Positions 25,496-42,641 of a DNA stretch of 64,000 bases are shown here, in pieces (within the stretch, counting starts at the first letter, position 1; each line of letters starts with the position of its first letter). Under the pieces are notes generated by a model. That model ran no database searches. It had not been told where the DNA came from and was given only the letters and a program-made list of their open reading frames with translations. The DNA comes from Pseudomonadota bacterium. GTDB lineage: Bacteria; Pseudomonadota; Gammaproteobacteria; Burkholderiales; Thiobacillaceae. The stretch lies in NCBI GenBank assembly GCA_030653935.1, contig JAURYL010000036.1, positions 1-64,000 of the forward strand. The letters are read 5' to 3'. The position numbers and the translations under genes were made by a program.

Positions 25496-27315
25496 CTACG
25501 TTGCGCTCGTTTGCAGATGCCAGGCCACCGACCAGGGCGGCAACTGCCCGGCAGCGAGTAGGGCGGCGTCGAGATTGGCGGTGGCGAAAAGCAATTCGCC
25601 AGCGGCGGGCGATGTCGCGACCACGTCTTCAGCGAAATTCGCTTGCAGCGTCAGCAGGCTGCCGTCGCCCAGGCGCCAGCGCAGATCCAGCGCGCGTTCC
25701 GATAGCAGCGTCAGTTTCGGATCGCCGTTGCCCATGCCGGCCAGGCGTGGCGCGATCCACTGTTTGCGCCGCGCCAGCAAGCGCCGGTGCAGGTCGAGCA
25801 CGGCCTGGTGCGGCGCCTGTTCGATGCTGCCCCAGTCAAGCACGCAAGCCTCGAAGGTGGCCACCGCGTTGGGGTCGGGGATGCGTTCGCGCGCGGCCGG
25901 GTCGGCGAAGCGGGCGAAACGCGAGAACTCGCGCCGCCGGCCCTCGGTCACCGCGCGCGCCAGTTCCGGGCCGAAGTCGCAGAAAAACAGGAAGGGCTGG
26001 GCGGCGGCGAATTCCTCGCCCATGAACAGCATCGGCGGCTGCGGCGCCAGCAGCAACACGGCGGTGACGGCTTCCTGGATCAGTGGCGCGGCGAGGTGGT
26101 TCAGGCGTTCTCCGAAGGCGCGGTTGCCGATCTGGTCATGGTTCTGCAGGAAATTGATGAAGGCGCCGGGCGGCAGGTGGGCGCTCGGTTCGCCGCGCGG
26201 CTGGTCGTGGTCGAAGGGCGAGGGCTCGCCCTGATAGGCGAAGCCCTCGGCGAGACAGCGGCCGAGTCGGCGCATCGGCTCGCCGGCGTAGTCGATGTAA
26301 TAGCCGTCGTCCTCGCCGGTGGCGAGGACGTGAAAGACGTGGTGGATGTCGTCGTTCCATTGCGCCGTGGCCTGGCGCGGCACTTCTCCGTCCCGTCCCA
26401 GATAGCGCGCCTGGTTGCGCTCGTTTTCCAGCACCATGTGGACGTGGCGCTCCGGGATGGCGCGGAAGGCCGCCGCGAGTTCCTCGATGATGTCCGGTTT
26501 GCTGTCGTCGCGGATGGCGTGGATGGCGTCCAGCCTGAGGCCGTCGAGATGGAATTCCTCCAGCCAGTAGCGCACGTTGTGGACGAAGAAGTCGCGCACC
26601 GGGCGGTTGTTGTCGCCGTCGAAGTTGATCGCCGCGCCCCAGGGGGTTTCATGGCGCGGGTTGAAGAAGTCGGCGGCGTAGGCGTGCAGGTAATTGCCCT
26701 CGGGGCCGAAGTGGTTGTAGACCACGTCGAGCAGCACCATCAGGCCGCGCGCGTGGGCGGCGTCGACCAGGCGCTTGAAGTCTTCCGGGCGGCCGTAGGC
26801 GGCGTCGGGCGCGAACGGCAGGACGCCGTCATAGCCCCAGTTGCGTTGTCCGGGAAAGTCGGACACCGGCATGATCTCCAGCGCGGTCACGCCCAGTTCG
26901 ACCAGATAGTCGAGCCGCTCGATGACACCGGCGAAGGTGCCCGCCGAGGTGAAGCTGCCGATGTGCAGTTCGTAGAGCACCGCCTCTTCCCAGGGGCGGC
27001 CGCGCCAGTCGCCATCGGACCAGTCATAGACGGCCGCGTCGATCACTTCGGAGGCGCCGTGGATGTCGTCGGGGTTGTAACGCGAGGCTGGGTCCGGCAC
27101 CAGGAGACCGTCGGGCAGACGGAAGCTGTAGCGGCTGCCGGCGCGCGCCGTGGCCACGGTCAACTCGAACCAGCCGTCACCGACGGCAGTCATCGGCAGT
27201 TCTTCCGTTTCGTCGAGCCGCAGCGTCACCGCCGTGACACTGGGCGCCCAGAGGCGAAAACGGACGCCGCCGGCGGCGAGCGGGGTGGCGCCGAAAGGCA
27301 TGTCGTGCTGGCGTT

Positions 27316-27319
<4 letters not shown>
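25496..27319 (-). CDS. treZ: Malto-oligosyltrehalose trehalohydrolase
   Basis: 607-aa GH13 enzyme that releases trehalose from maltooligosyl-trehalose made by TreY. There is an N-terminal beta-sandwich (FRLWAPSVTAVTLRL), then the barrel with WGYDGVLPFAP, DVVYNHFGPEGNY, the nucleophile region LDGLRLDAIHAI (D264), VLENERN (E298) and QNHDQIGNRA. It is full length. The start at 27319 has GGAG 7 nt upstream and overlaps the glgX stop (4 nt, ATGA). Its substrate supply within this operon should be missing if the TreY deletion is genuine, unless another treY exists elsewhere. Confidence 0.94.
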
Positions 27320-29442
<2,123 letters not shown>

Positions 29443-29451
29443 GGTGGGTTC

Positions 29452-30671
29452 CTAAATCTGGTAGCGGGTCACGTCCGGCACGTCCAGGCCCTTGGGTACC
29501 ACCACCACGCCGCCCTCGCTGACGGTATAGCGGGCGCGGTCCGCCACCGGATCGAAGCCGATCCGGCTGTTCGCGGCGATGTCGTTGTAGCGGTCGACGA
29601 TGACCCGCTTGAGGCGTGAGCCGCGGCGGATGATGGTGTAGTCCATGATCATGCAGTCATCGATCTCGACGTCGTCTTCCACGATCACCTCGCGGCGCAG
29701 GATGGAGTTGCGGATGCGCGCACCCTTCACCTTGGAGCCGGCACCGATGGCGCTGTTCTCGAGTTCGCACGAGACGAAGCGAGGCGCCGGCCCCTGGTAA
29801 TTACTGGAATTGACGAACCACTGCGGATTGAACAGATCGAAGCGCGGCTGGTCGCCCAGCGCGTCGTGGTGGGCGGCGTAAAAGGCGTCGAGGGTGCCGA
29901 CGTCGCGCCAATAAGGCTGTTCCTCGTAGGGGGCGATGCCGGGGATGCGGTTGTCGGCGAAGTTGTAGGCGAATACCCGGTGGCTGTGAATCAGGCGCGG
30001 CAGGATGTTGCCGCCGAAATCGTGTTCGCCGCGTTCCTTCGCTTCGACCAGGGCCGTAAGCAGGACATCGGTATCGAACAGATAGTTGCCCATCGAACCA
30101 TAGGCGCGGCTCGGGTCGGAGGGCATCGGCGGCGGGTTCTTCGGTTTTTCCAGGAAGCCCTTGATGCGGCCGTCGGACGCGGTGTCGATGATGCCGAAGG
30201 CCGAGGCCTCCTTCAGCGGCACCGGAATCGCCGCCACCGACACATGCGCCGATTTCTGGCGATGGAAATCGACCATCTGCCGCACGTCCATGCGGTAGGT
30301 GTGATCGGCGCCGAACACCGCGACCATGTCGGGCGCGTGGCGCTTGATCAGGTTGATGTTCTGGAACACGGCATCGGAGGTGCCCTGGAACCATTTCTGG
30401 CCCTCGCTCATCTGCGGCGGCACGACCGTGACGAACTGGCCGGGACAGGCATTGGCCTGGCCCCAGGCCTTGTTCACGTGCTCGATCAGCGATTGCGACT
30501 TGTACTGCACCATCAGATAGATGCCGCGAATCTCGGAATTCATCAGATTGCTGAGGACGAAATCGGCGATACGGTAGCGGCTGCCGAAGGGCACCGCCGG
30601 CTTGGAACGTTCAGCCGTGAGCGGATGCAGACGGGAACCCTGGCCGCCGGCCAGGACCATGGCGAGTACTT

Positions 30672-30675
<4 letters not shown>
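29452..30675 (-). CDS. glgC: Glucose-1-phosphate adenylyltransferase, copy 1
   Basis: 407 aa. Makes ADP-glucose from glucose-1-phosphate and ATP, the committed step of bacterial glycogen synthesis. Motifs: GGQGSRLHPLT (nucleotide loop), ERSKPAVPFG, WFQGTSDAVFQN, FGADHTYRMD, FLEKPK and WRDVGTLDA, then a left-handed beta-helix C terminus. The start at 30675 is set by homology and by the ATGA overlap with the treS stop; the open frame extends further upstream without meaning. In the relatives I know, activity is controlled allosterically by glycolytic intermediates and AMP/ADP. Confidence 0.95.
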
Positions 30676-34025
<3,350 letters not shown>

Positions 34026-34037
34026 GATTACCTTTGC

Positions 34038-36026
<1,989 letters not shown>

Positions 36027-36051
36027 GCTTTATGCCTCCATTGGCCGAGCC

Positions 36052-36109
36052 GTAGGAGCGGGCTTGCCCGCGAAACCACGGCGCTTATCGCGGGCAAGCC
36101 CGCTCCCAC
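36052..36109. repeat. REP-type palindrome between glgB and glgE
   Basis: 22-nt arms (36052-36073 and 36088-36109; 21 of 22 pair) built on GCGGGCTTGCCCGC. The same family appears at 57340 and 57484. Located in the 97-bp gap of the operon, it may differentially stabilise the glgB mRNA segment. Confidence 0.85.
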
Positions 36110-36123
36110 AGCACTTTGCTGGT

Positions 36124-38058
36124 TCATGCCGATTCTCCGGAAACCTGTTTCAGATACACCACCCCGAGCGGCGGCAGCGTCAGCGAGAGGGCGTGGTAAT
36201 AGCCTTGCGCCGCCACCGGCGAGGCCTCGACACCGCCGAGATTGCCGACCCCGCTACCGCCGTAGAGCGCGGCGTCGCTATTGAGGATTTCCTTCCAGTA
36301 GCCGCCGTGGGGCACGCCGACGATGTAGTTCTGCCTCGCCACCGGGGTGAAGTTGCAGACCACCAATACCGTGTCCTCGGGCTTCTTGCCGTGGCGCAGG
36401 AAGCTGATCACGCTTTCCTCCCAGTCGTGGAAGTCCACCCAACTGAATCCCTCGGGCGTGAAATCCTTCTCGTACAGCGCCGGTTCCGCGCGGTAGCAGC
36501 GGTTCAGATCACCCATCCAGCGCTGCGCGCCGGCATGCAGGGGATATTGCTGGACATGCCATTCCAGGCTCTCGTCGTGCTGCCATTCACGTTTCTGGCC
36601 AAACTCGCAGCCCATGAACAGCAGCTTCTTGCCGGGATGCGCCCACATGTGGCCGTAGAGCAGGCGCAGGTTGGCGAACTGCTGCCACTCGTCGCCCGGC
36701 ATCTTGCCGATCAGCGAACCCTTGCCGTGTACCACTTCGTCGTGTGACAGCGGCAGCATGAAGTTCTCGGTGAAGGCATACCAGATGCTGAAGGTGAGCT
36801 TCTCGTGGGAATACTTCCGGAACACCGGGTCCTGCTGGTAATACTTCAGCGTGTCGTGCATCCAGCCCATATTCCACTTCATGCCGAAACCGAGGCCGCC
36901 GGCATAGGTGGGGCGCGACACCATCGGCCAGGCGGTCGATTCCTCGGCGATGGTCAGGGTATCCGGGTGATCGCGATACACCGCCTCGTTGAGCCCGCGC
37001 AGGAAGGACATCGCGGCCAGGTTCTCGCGACCACCATGCTCGTTGGGAATCCATTCGCCCGCCTTGCGGCCGTAGTCGAGATAAAGCATCGAGGCAACGG
37101 CGTCCACGCGAATGCCGTCGATGTGGTACTTGTCGAGCCAGAACAGCGCGCTGGACATCAGGAAGGCGCGCACTTCGTTGCGGCCGTAATTGAAGATGGC
37201 GCTGTTCCATTCGGGATGGAAACCCTGGCGCGGATCGGCATGCTCGAACAGATGGGTGCCGTCGAAGTAGGCGAGGCCGTGTTCGTCGCTGGGAAAGTGC
37301 GAGGGCACCCAGTCCAGGATCACGCCGATACCGGCCCGGTGCAGTTCTTCGATCAGATACATCAAGTCCTGCGGCGTGCCCTGGCGCGAGGTCGGGGCGA
37401 AGTAGCCGGTGGTCTGATAGCCCCAGGAGCCGAAGAACGGATGCTCGGTCACCGGCAGCAATTCGACGTGGGTGAAGCCGAGGTCAAGCATATGCGCCAC
37501 CAATTGCGGCGCCAGCTCGCGGTAGCTCAAGGAACGATTGCCGTCCTCCGGCACCCGCCGCCACGAGCCCAGATGCACTTCGTAGATCGACATCGGCGCG
37601 TCCAGCGCGTTGGCCGCGCGGCGGCGTCCCATCCATTCCGCGTCGTTCCAGGTGTAATCCATATCCCAGACGCGGGAACCGGTGCGCGGCGGCACCTCGC
37701 TGAAGCGGGCATAGGGGTCGGCCTTGTCGACCTGGTAATCATTGTCGCGCGCGACGATGCGATATTTGTAGCAGTCGCCGTTGCCGATACCCGGCACAAA
37801 GCCTTCCCAGACGCCGGAACCGTCGCCTCGCGCTTGCATCGGGTTGGGTGAGCCGTTCCAGCCGTTGAAGTCGCCGACCACCGACACCGAGGCGGCATTC
37901 GGTGCCCACACCGCGAATTGCACGCCGGCGACGCCGTCCCGGTTGGTGAAATGCGCGCCGAGTTTTTCGGAAAGGCGCGCATGCGTTCCCTCCTTGAACA
38001 GAAAGATGTCGTGCTCGGTGAGCTGGCAGCCCATGTTCTGTGTGGCGGTTTGATTCAT
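36124..38058 (-). CDS. glgB: 1,4-alpha-glucan branching enzyme
   Basis: 644-aa GH13 enzyme that creates alpha-1,6 branches. It has an N-terminal CBM48 ([20 protein letters not shown]) and the barrel with [36 protein letters not shown] (nucleophile D319), [10 protein letters not shown] (E372) and [14 protein letters not shown]. Start 38058 is preceded by AGGAGGG. It is the first gene of the minus-strand operon; a divergent MarR-family gene and a palindrome lie upstream, which suggests transcriptional control of the whole operon from here. Confidence 0.96.
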   Translation of the reverse strand: MNQTATQNMGCQLTEHDIFLFKEGTHARLSEKLGAHFTNRDGVAGVQFAVWAPNAASVSVVGDFNGWNGSPNPMQARGDGSGVWEGFVPGIGNGDCYKYRIVARDNDYQVDKADPYARFSEVPPRTGSRVWDMDYTWNDAEWMGRRRAANALDAPMSIYEVHLGSWRRVPEDGNRSLSYRELAPQLVAHMLDLGFTHVELLPVTEHPFFGSWGYQTTGYFAPTSRQGTPQDLMYLIEELHRAGIGVILDWVPSHFPSDEHGLAYFDGTHLFEHADPRQGFHPEWNSAIFNYGRNEVRAFLMSSALFWLDKYHIDGIRVDAVASMLYLDYGRKAGEWIPNEHGGRENLAAMSFLRGLNEAVYRDHPDTLTIAEESTAWPMVSRPTYAGGLGFGMKWNMGWMHDTLKYYQQDPVFRKYSHEKLTFSIWYAFTENFMLPLSHDEVVHGKGSLIGKMPGDEWQQFANLRLLYGHMWAHPGKKLLFMGCEFGQKREWQHDESLEWHVQQYPLHAGAQRWMGDLNRCYRAEPALYEKDFTPEGFSWVDFHDWEESVISFLRHGKKPEDTVLVVCNFTPVARQNYIVGVPHGGYWKEILNSDAALYGGSGVGNLGGVEASPVAAQGYYHALSLTLPPLGVVYLKQVSGESA

Positions 38059-38196
38059 CCAAGGCCCTCCTGGGCAGTATTTCATGCGGTGGGCGGCGGT
38101 CGATCCCGGTAGGAAAGACAGCGCCCCGCCGTTTCAAGAAAGCGGGTGGCGATGGCCGGTAGCGCCATCGTGATTCCGGGCTGCTGGAAAAAAGTG

Positions 38197-38258
38197 TTGA
38201 CTTTATGCAGCCGGCAGATGTTATCGTCTGCAAACATTTTGCGTGAAACATGTTTGCA
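38197..38258. promoter_or_regulatory. MarR operator candidate and promoter region between glgB and marR
   Basis: A perfect 9-bp inverted repeat, TGCAAACAT at 38229-38237 and ATGTTTGCA at 38250-38258, with a 12-nt centre, lies in the AT-rich divergent gap. TTGACT at 38197 with TTATCG at 38221 could be a plus-strand promoter that overlaps the palindrome. A second small hairpin (GCTTGC/GCAAGC, 38266-38280) follows. The layout is what a MarR repressor that controls itself and its divergent neighbour would use. Confidence 0.6.
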
Positions 38259-38312
38259 CAATAATGCTTGCTCGGCAAGCGAAAGGAGCTCGTGGCGGTG
38301 GACCAAGGAACA

Positions 38313-38813
38313 ATGAATAAGTGCGGAGCGGCGACCGAAAAAAACGCCGCCAATGGCTCGAAGGACGAGCCCGCGCCAGCGGTGGACAGCGCCGAGGAAG
38401 CCTTTGGCAAGCTCCTGCAATTGGTGCGCGCGGTGCAGTCCGGCATGCGGAACATCGACGCCAGCCACGGCCTGAGCGGCTCCCAGGTTTGGGCGCTCTG
38501 GCAGATTTCCGCGCAACCCGGTCTGCGCGTCACCGAACTGGCCGAGGCGCAACAACTCCACCCCTCCACCGCCAGCAACCTGCTCGACAAACTTGAGACC
38601 CATGGATTGGTGCGCAGAGAGCGGCGCGACACGGACAACCGCGTGGTCCGTCTCTACCTCACAGACGCCGGCCTCGAACTGGCCAAGAACCTTCCCGGCC
38701 CCCTGCAGGGCCGCCTGCGCCAGGCCTTGCGAGCGTTGCCGCAAGTGGAGTTGGCGGGGTTGCTCAATGGGGTGACGTCGGTGCTGGAGCGCATGAACGC
38801 GTCGCCCCGGTAG
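38313..38813 (+). CDS. MarR-family transcriptional regulator
   Basis: 166 aa from the ATG at 38313, which has AAGGAA at good spacing; GTG starts at 38292 or 38298 behind AAAGGAG are possible and would add 5-7 residues. The winged helix is clear: SGSQVWALWQIS, GLRVTELAEAQQLHPSTASN, LLDKLETHGLVRRERRDTDN. MarR proteins are dimeric repressors released by small ligands. Divergent from glgB with a perfect palindrome between them, so regulation of the glycogen/trehalose operon is the best guess. The ligand is unknown. The N-terminal ~30 residues are low-complexity. Confidence 0.88.
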   Translation: MNKCGAATEKNAANGSKDEPAPAVDSAEEAFGKLLQLVRAVQSGMRNIDASHGLSGSQVWALWQISAQPGLRVTELAEAQQLHPSTASNLLDKLETHGLVRRERRDTDNRVVRLYLTDAGLELAKNLPGPLQGRLRQALRALPQVELAGLLNGVTSVLERMNASPR

Positions 38814-38835
38814 CGTGCGCCATGCGCACGCACAT

Positions 38836-39030
38836 GTAGCGCCGGCTTCCAGCCGGCGTTTTTCAAAACTGTCAGCAGCCGATGCTGTAAAGGGCGCATC
38901 GAAAAACCCGTCATTCCCGTGAATGCGGGAATCCAGTGTGTTGATTTCACTGGGTTCCCGCATTCGCGGGAACGACGAATTGGGGGTTATTCGAGGTGCC
39001 CTAAAGACGCCGGCTGGAAGCCGGCGCCAC
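38836..39030. repeat. Pair of inverted GCCGGC repeats flanking the gap after marR
   Basis: GTAGCGCCGGCTTCCAGCCG at 38836 and its complement-like partner (GACGCCGGCTGGAAGCCGGC, 39006-39030) face each other. The same family forms a compact pair at 62154-62234. The gap also contains the palindrome at 38909-38977. No gene is visible at 38814-39149. Confidence 0.75.
38909..38977. repeat. Palindromic repeat of the GTCATTCCCGCGAATGCGGGA type
   Basis: Arms at 38909-38938 (CGTCATTCCCGTGAATGCGG...) and 38948-38977 are near-perfect complements around a 9-nt centre. This is a widespread dispersed repeat type in proteobacterial genomes. Confidence 0.8.
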
Positions 39031-39149
39031 ACGCGGTGCATCGGCCATGTTTCTTCGGAACGATTTGTGGTGGCTGGCCGATTACTCCGCGCTTTACGCG
39101 GCCACATAAAAACAAGCAAAATCCATGCATCAACTTGATTGGTGCATCA

Positions 39150-39737
39150 ATGGAAATTGAATTGACGGCCCTCGTCGACCTCCAGGCGGGGCACCCGTTC
39201 AGGGGAAGCGTCCCCGAGGACCCCGACGGCAACGCCTACGCGCTACAGATGCGGGATATCAGTCCCGAAGGCGGCGTCGTCTGGTCGGGGTTGGTGCGCA
39301 CCTCGCTGGAGAAGCACAAGAGCGCCGTGTGGCTGCAACCGGGCGATATCGTTTTCGTCGCGCGGGGCATGCGCAACTACGCCTTGTGCCTGGAAGAAGT
39401 CCCGCTGCCGGCGGTGTGTTCCCAATACTTCTTCCTGTTGCGGGTCAAAGCGCCGAATCTGCTCCCCGAATTCCTCGCCTGGCAGATCAACCGGGCACCG
39501 GCGCGGCGCTATCTGGCCAGCCATGCCGAAGGCACGGACCAGTTGAGCATCCGCCGTGGCGTGCTGGAAGCCCTGCCCATCGTCGTGCCTGGGCTGGAAC
39601 AGCAACAGCGCATCGTCGCCCTGGCCAAGGATGCCGGCCGCGAGCGGCAAGTGCTGGAAACCCTGATTCATAACCGCGAGCAACAACTCGACGCCCTGGC
39701 GTTCGAGCTGCGCGCCGCCCACCCACTCAATCGGTAA
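39150..39737 (+). CDS. hsdS: Half-size type I restriction specificity subunit (single target-recognition domain)
   Basis: 195 aa. Contains one target-recognition-domain fold: VDLQAGHPFRGSV, QPGDIVFVARG, LPEFLAWQINRAPARRYL, SHAEGTDQLSIRRGVLEALP and VVPGLEQQQRIVALA, followed by one conserved-spacer helix. Normal HsdS proteins are about 400 aa with two such units; half-subunits can dimerise to recognise a palindromic target. The gene lies 6 nt upstream of hsdM. Start 39150 is set by homology; a direct repeat TGCATCAA (39126 and 39143) flanks the upstream region and could be regulatory. Confidence 0.72.
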   Translation: MEIELTALVDLQAGHPFRGSVPEDPDGNAYALQMRDISPEGGVVWSGLVRTSLEKHKSAVWLQPGDIVFVARGMRNYALCLEEVPLPAVCSQYFFLLRVKAPNLLPEFLAWQINRAPARRYLASHAEGTDQLSIRRGVLEALPIVVPGLEQQQRIVALAKDAGRERQVLETLIHNREQQLDALAFELRAAHPLNR

Positions 39738-39743
39738 ACCAAC

Positions 39744-41255
39744 ATGGCAGACAGCCAAATCAACCAGGACGCCATCAACGCCGCCGTCTGGAACGCTTGC
39801 GACACCTTTCGCGGCACCGTGGACCCCAGTATTTACAAGGACTACGTCCTGACCATGCTGTTTTTGAAATACATCTCGGATGTCTGGCGGGACCACTACG
39901 ACGCCTACAAGACCGAGTACGGCGACCACCCCGAGCTGATCGTGGAAATGCTGAAAAACGAGCGCTTCGTGCTGCCGCCCGCCGCCAACTTCTATGCCCT
40001 GCACGACGCGCGGCACCAGCCCGGCAACGGCGAGCGCATCGACAAGGCCCTGCACGCCATCGAGGAAGCGAACATCGGCAAACTGCGCGACGTGTTCCAG
40101 GACATCAGCTTCAACGCCAACAAACTGGGCGACGAAGCCCAGAAGAACGACATCCTGCGCCACCTGCTGGAAGACTTCGCCAAGCCCGAGCTCAATCTGC
40201 GTCCCAGCCGCATCGGCACCCTGGACGTGATCGGCAACGCCTATGAATTCCTGATCAAGAATTTCGCTTCCAGCAGCGGCAAAAAGGCGGGCGAGTTCTA
40301 CACGCCGCCGGAAGTCTCCCGGCTGATGGCCCTGCTGGTGGCGCCCCGGGAGGGTGATGAAATCTGCGACCCCACTTGCGGCTCCGGCTCCCTGCTCATG
40401 AAATGCGGCCAGCTCGTGCGTCAAAACAGCGGTACGCGCAAATATGCCCTCTACGGCCAGGAAGCCATCGGCAGCACTTGGGCGCTGGCCAAGATGAACA
40501 TGTTCCTGCATGGCGAGGACAACCACCGCATCGAATGGGGCGACACCCTGCGCAACCCCAAGTTGCTGGATGGCGACGGCCTGCTCAAGCACTTCGACAT
40601 CGTTGTCGCCAACCCGCCGTTCTCGCTGGAAAAATGGGGCCATGAAGGCGCCGAGGCGGACAAATACAAACGCTTCCGCCGGGGCGTGCCGCCGCGCACC
40701 AAGGGCGACTACGCCTTCATCCTGCACATGATCGAAGTGATGAAGCCCGGCACTGGCCGCATGGCCGTCGTGGTGCCGCACGGCGTCCTGTTCCGGGGCG
40801 CGGCCGAGGGCAGAATCCGGCAAAAGCTGATCGAGGAAAACCTGCTCGACGCCGTCATCGGCCTGCCGGAAAAACTCTTCTACGGCACCGGCATCCCCGC
40901 CGCCGTCCTGGTCTTCCGCAAGAGAAAGACGGACGACAAGGTGCTGTTCATCGACGCCAGCCGCGACTACCAGGACGGCAAGAACCAGAACCTGCTGCGC
41001 GAGCGGGATCTGGAAAAAATCCTCGCCACCCATGCCGTGCGCCGAAGCGTCGACAAATACGCCCACCTCGCCACCCCGGCCGAGATCGCCGAGAACGACT
41101 ACAACCTCAACATCCCCCGCTACGTCGACACCTTCGAGGAAGAGGAAGAAATCGACCTGATGGCGGTGCGCGCGGAACGGGAAAAGCTCAAGGCCGAACT
41201 GGCGGTGCTGGAGGAGCGGATGGCGGGGTATTTGAAGGAGTTGGGATATGAGTAA
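39744..41255 (+). CDS. hsdM: Type I restriction-modification system methyltransferase subunit
   Basis: 503 aa, N6-adenine methyltransferase that works with HsdS to protect host DNA. The N-terminal helical domain (NAAVWNACDTFRG, MLFLKYISDVW) is followed by the SAM site DPTCGSGSLL (209-218) and catalytic motif NPPF (290-293), with EFYTPPEVSRLM before them and RKRKTDDKVLFIDAS after. It is full length. Preceded by a half-size hsdS and followed by a palindrome array, rhuM, a truncated hsdS and hsdR. Confidence 0.95.
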   Translation: MADSQINQDAINAAVWNACDTFRGTVDPSIYKDYVLTMLFLKYISDVWRDHYDAYKTEYGDHPELIVEMLKNERFVLPPAANFYALHDARHQPGNGERIDKALHAIEEANIGKLRDVFQDISFNANKLGDEAQKNDILRHLLEDFAKPELNLRPSRIGTLDVIGNAYEFLIKNFASSSGKKAGEFYTPPEVSRLMALLVAPREGDEICDPTCGSGSLLMKCGQLVRQNSGTRKYALYGQEAIGSTWALAKMNMFLHGEDNHRIEWGDTLRNPKLLDGDGLLKHFDIVVANPPFSLEKWGHEGAEADKYKRFRRGVPPRTKGDYAFILHMIEVMKPGTGRMAVVVPHGVLFRGAAEGRIRQKLIEENLLDAVIGLPEKLFYGTGIPAAVLVFRKRKTDDKVLFIDASRDYQDGKNQNLLRERDLEKILATHAVRRSVDKYAHLATPAEIAENDYNLNIPRYVDTFEEEEEIDLMAVRAEREKLKAELAVLEERMAGYLKELGYE

Positions 41256-41262
41256 AACCCGG

Positions 41263-41601
41263 CAACCTTACGAAGACATCGTAAGGTTGAAGCGCGAGGA
41301 AATGATTCAACCCGTGACGAATCGTCACGGGTTGGACGGCAAAGGGGGGGGACAAGTTGTCCCCCCCCCTTGTCGCGGAACCGCTTCGGCAGGCGGTTCA
41401 ACCGTACGAAAAATTCGTACGGTTGATTCATCACGGCTTGAGTGGCAAAGGGGGGAGGCAAATTGCCCCCTCCCTTGTCGGAGCGACGAGATGAACAAGC
41501 AGCCCATCACGTCCCCCGAATCCCCAAATGACAAGGGAGCCTGTAAACCATGACCAAGCCAACCAAGCGCGCAACGGTTGCAATAAATGCAACCGTTGCG
41601 C
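41263..41601. repeat. Cluster of six short palindromes after hsdM
   Basis: Perfect or near-perfect inverted repeats follow one another: 41263-41289 (11-bp arms, CAACCTTACGA), 41308-41334 (13-bp arms, 1-nt centre), 41344-41368 (12-bp arms, G8ACAA), 41399-41425 (12-bp arms, CAACCGTACGAA), 41444-41475 (imperfect, G/C runs) and 41569-41601 (14-bp arms, 5-nt loop, inside the start of rhuM). The third and fifth share flanks (GGCAAAGGGGGG ... CCTTGTCG). Reading the stretch as protein gives nothing family-like. Confidence 0.85.
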
Positions 41602-42641
41602 CGCCTCTCGAAAACGAGCCTGCCCGCGGCGAACTGTTGCTCTACACGGCGGAAGACGGTGGCGGCCAGTTCTATCTGCGGGCCGAGGGCGGCACCGTCT
41701 GGCTGACCCAACTGGAATTGGCCGAACTGTTCCAAAGCTCCGTGCCCAACATCAACATCCACATCCGGAACCTGCTGGCCGAAGGCGAGTTGTCGGCGGA
41801 GGCAACTATTAAAGAAAACTTAATAGTTCGATCAGAGGGCAAGCGCACCGTAAAACGCCCCGTCAAGCTCTACAACCTCGACCTCATCCTCGCCGTCGGC
41901 TACCGGGTGCGCTCCCCGCGCGGCACCCAGTTCCGCCAGTGGGCCAGCAGCCACCTCAAGGAATACCTGATCAAGGGCTTCGTCATGGACGACGCCCGTC
42001 TCAAGGAACCCGGCGGCTGGGACTATTTCGACGAACTCCTGCAACGCATCCGGGAGATACGCGCCTCGGAGAAGCGCTTCTACCAAAAGGTGCGCGAGCT
42101 GTTCGCCCTCGCCAGGGACTACCGGGACACTCCGGAAACCACCGACCTGATCTTCGCCGAAGTCCAGAACAAGCTGCTCTATGCCGTCACCGGCAAGACC
42201 GCCGCCGAAATCGTGGTGGACCGCGCCGACCCCGGCCAGCCCAACATGGCCCTGCAAAGCTGGAAGGCCGGACGGGTGCGCAAGGCCGACGTCATCGTCG
42301 CCAAGAACTACCTGCACGCGGAAGAAGTGGACGAACTCAACCGCCTGGTCACCATGTTTCTCGACTACGCCGAAGACCGGGCGAAGAAGCGCCAGGACAT
42401 CGCCCTGGCCGACTGGCGGCAATACACCGCCAACTTCCTGGCCTTCAACGAGCGCGCCCTGTTGCAGGGGGCCGGCGGCATCCGCCGGGAGGTGATGGTG
42501 CGGATCGCCCATGAACGGTATGAAGCCTTCGATGCCAAGCGGCGGGGAGAGGAGGTGCGACTGGCGGATGCGGAGGACATCAAGGAGTTGGAGCAGGTCG
42601 GGCAATCAATGGCGGGAAAGGTGGGAAAGAATGGTTCCTAA
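41550..42641 (+). CDS. rhuM: RhuM-family protein
   Basis: 363 aa. Sequence blocks WLTQLELAELFQSSVPNIN, KRPVKLYNLDLILAVGYRV, GTQFRQWASSHLKEYLIKGF, RFYQKVRELFALARDY, AVTGKTAAEIVVDRAD and KNYLHAEEVDELNRLV are those of the RhuM family (first named in a Salmonella pathogenicity island), whose members often sit inside type I restriction loci. The biochemical function is not established; a virulence label is historical. It sits between hsdM and a truncated hsdS, overlapping the latter by 11 nt. A strong hairpin (41569-41601) covers codons 7-17 and might limit its translation. Confidence 0.88.
   Translation: MTKPTKRATVAINATVAPPLENEPARGELLLYTAEDGGGQFYLRAEGGTVWLTQLELAELFQSSVPNINIHIRNLLAEGELSAEATIKENLIVRSEGKRTVKRPVKLYNLDLILAVGYRVRSPRGTQFRQWASSHLKEYLIKGFVMDDARLKEPGGWDYFDELLQRIREIRASEKRFYQKVRELFALARDYRDTPETTDLIFAEVQNKLLYAVTGKTAAEIVVDRADPGQPNMALQSWKAGRVRKADVIVAKNYLHAEEVDELNRLVTMFLDYAEDRAKKRQDIALADWRQYTANFLAFNERALLQGAGGIRREVMVRIAHERYEAFDAKRRGEEVRLADAEDIKELEQVGQSMAGKVGKNGS

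Noticed and set aside
41248-41553. 101-aa ORF between hsdM and rhuM
   Set aside because: Its whole length is the palindrome cluster; the product has no domain features, and the start only overlaps the hsdM stop by chance.
41263-41601. CRISPR array
   Set aside because: The palindromes differ in sequence and spacing, with no constant repeat and no cas genes nearby.
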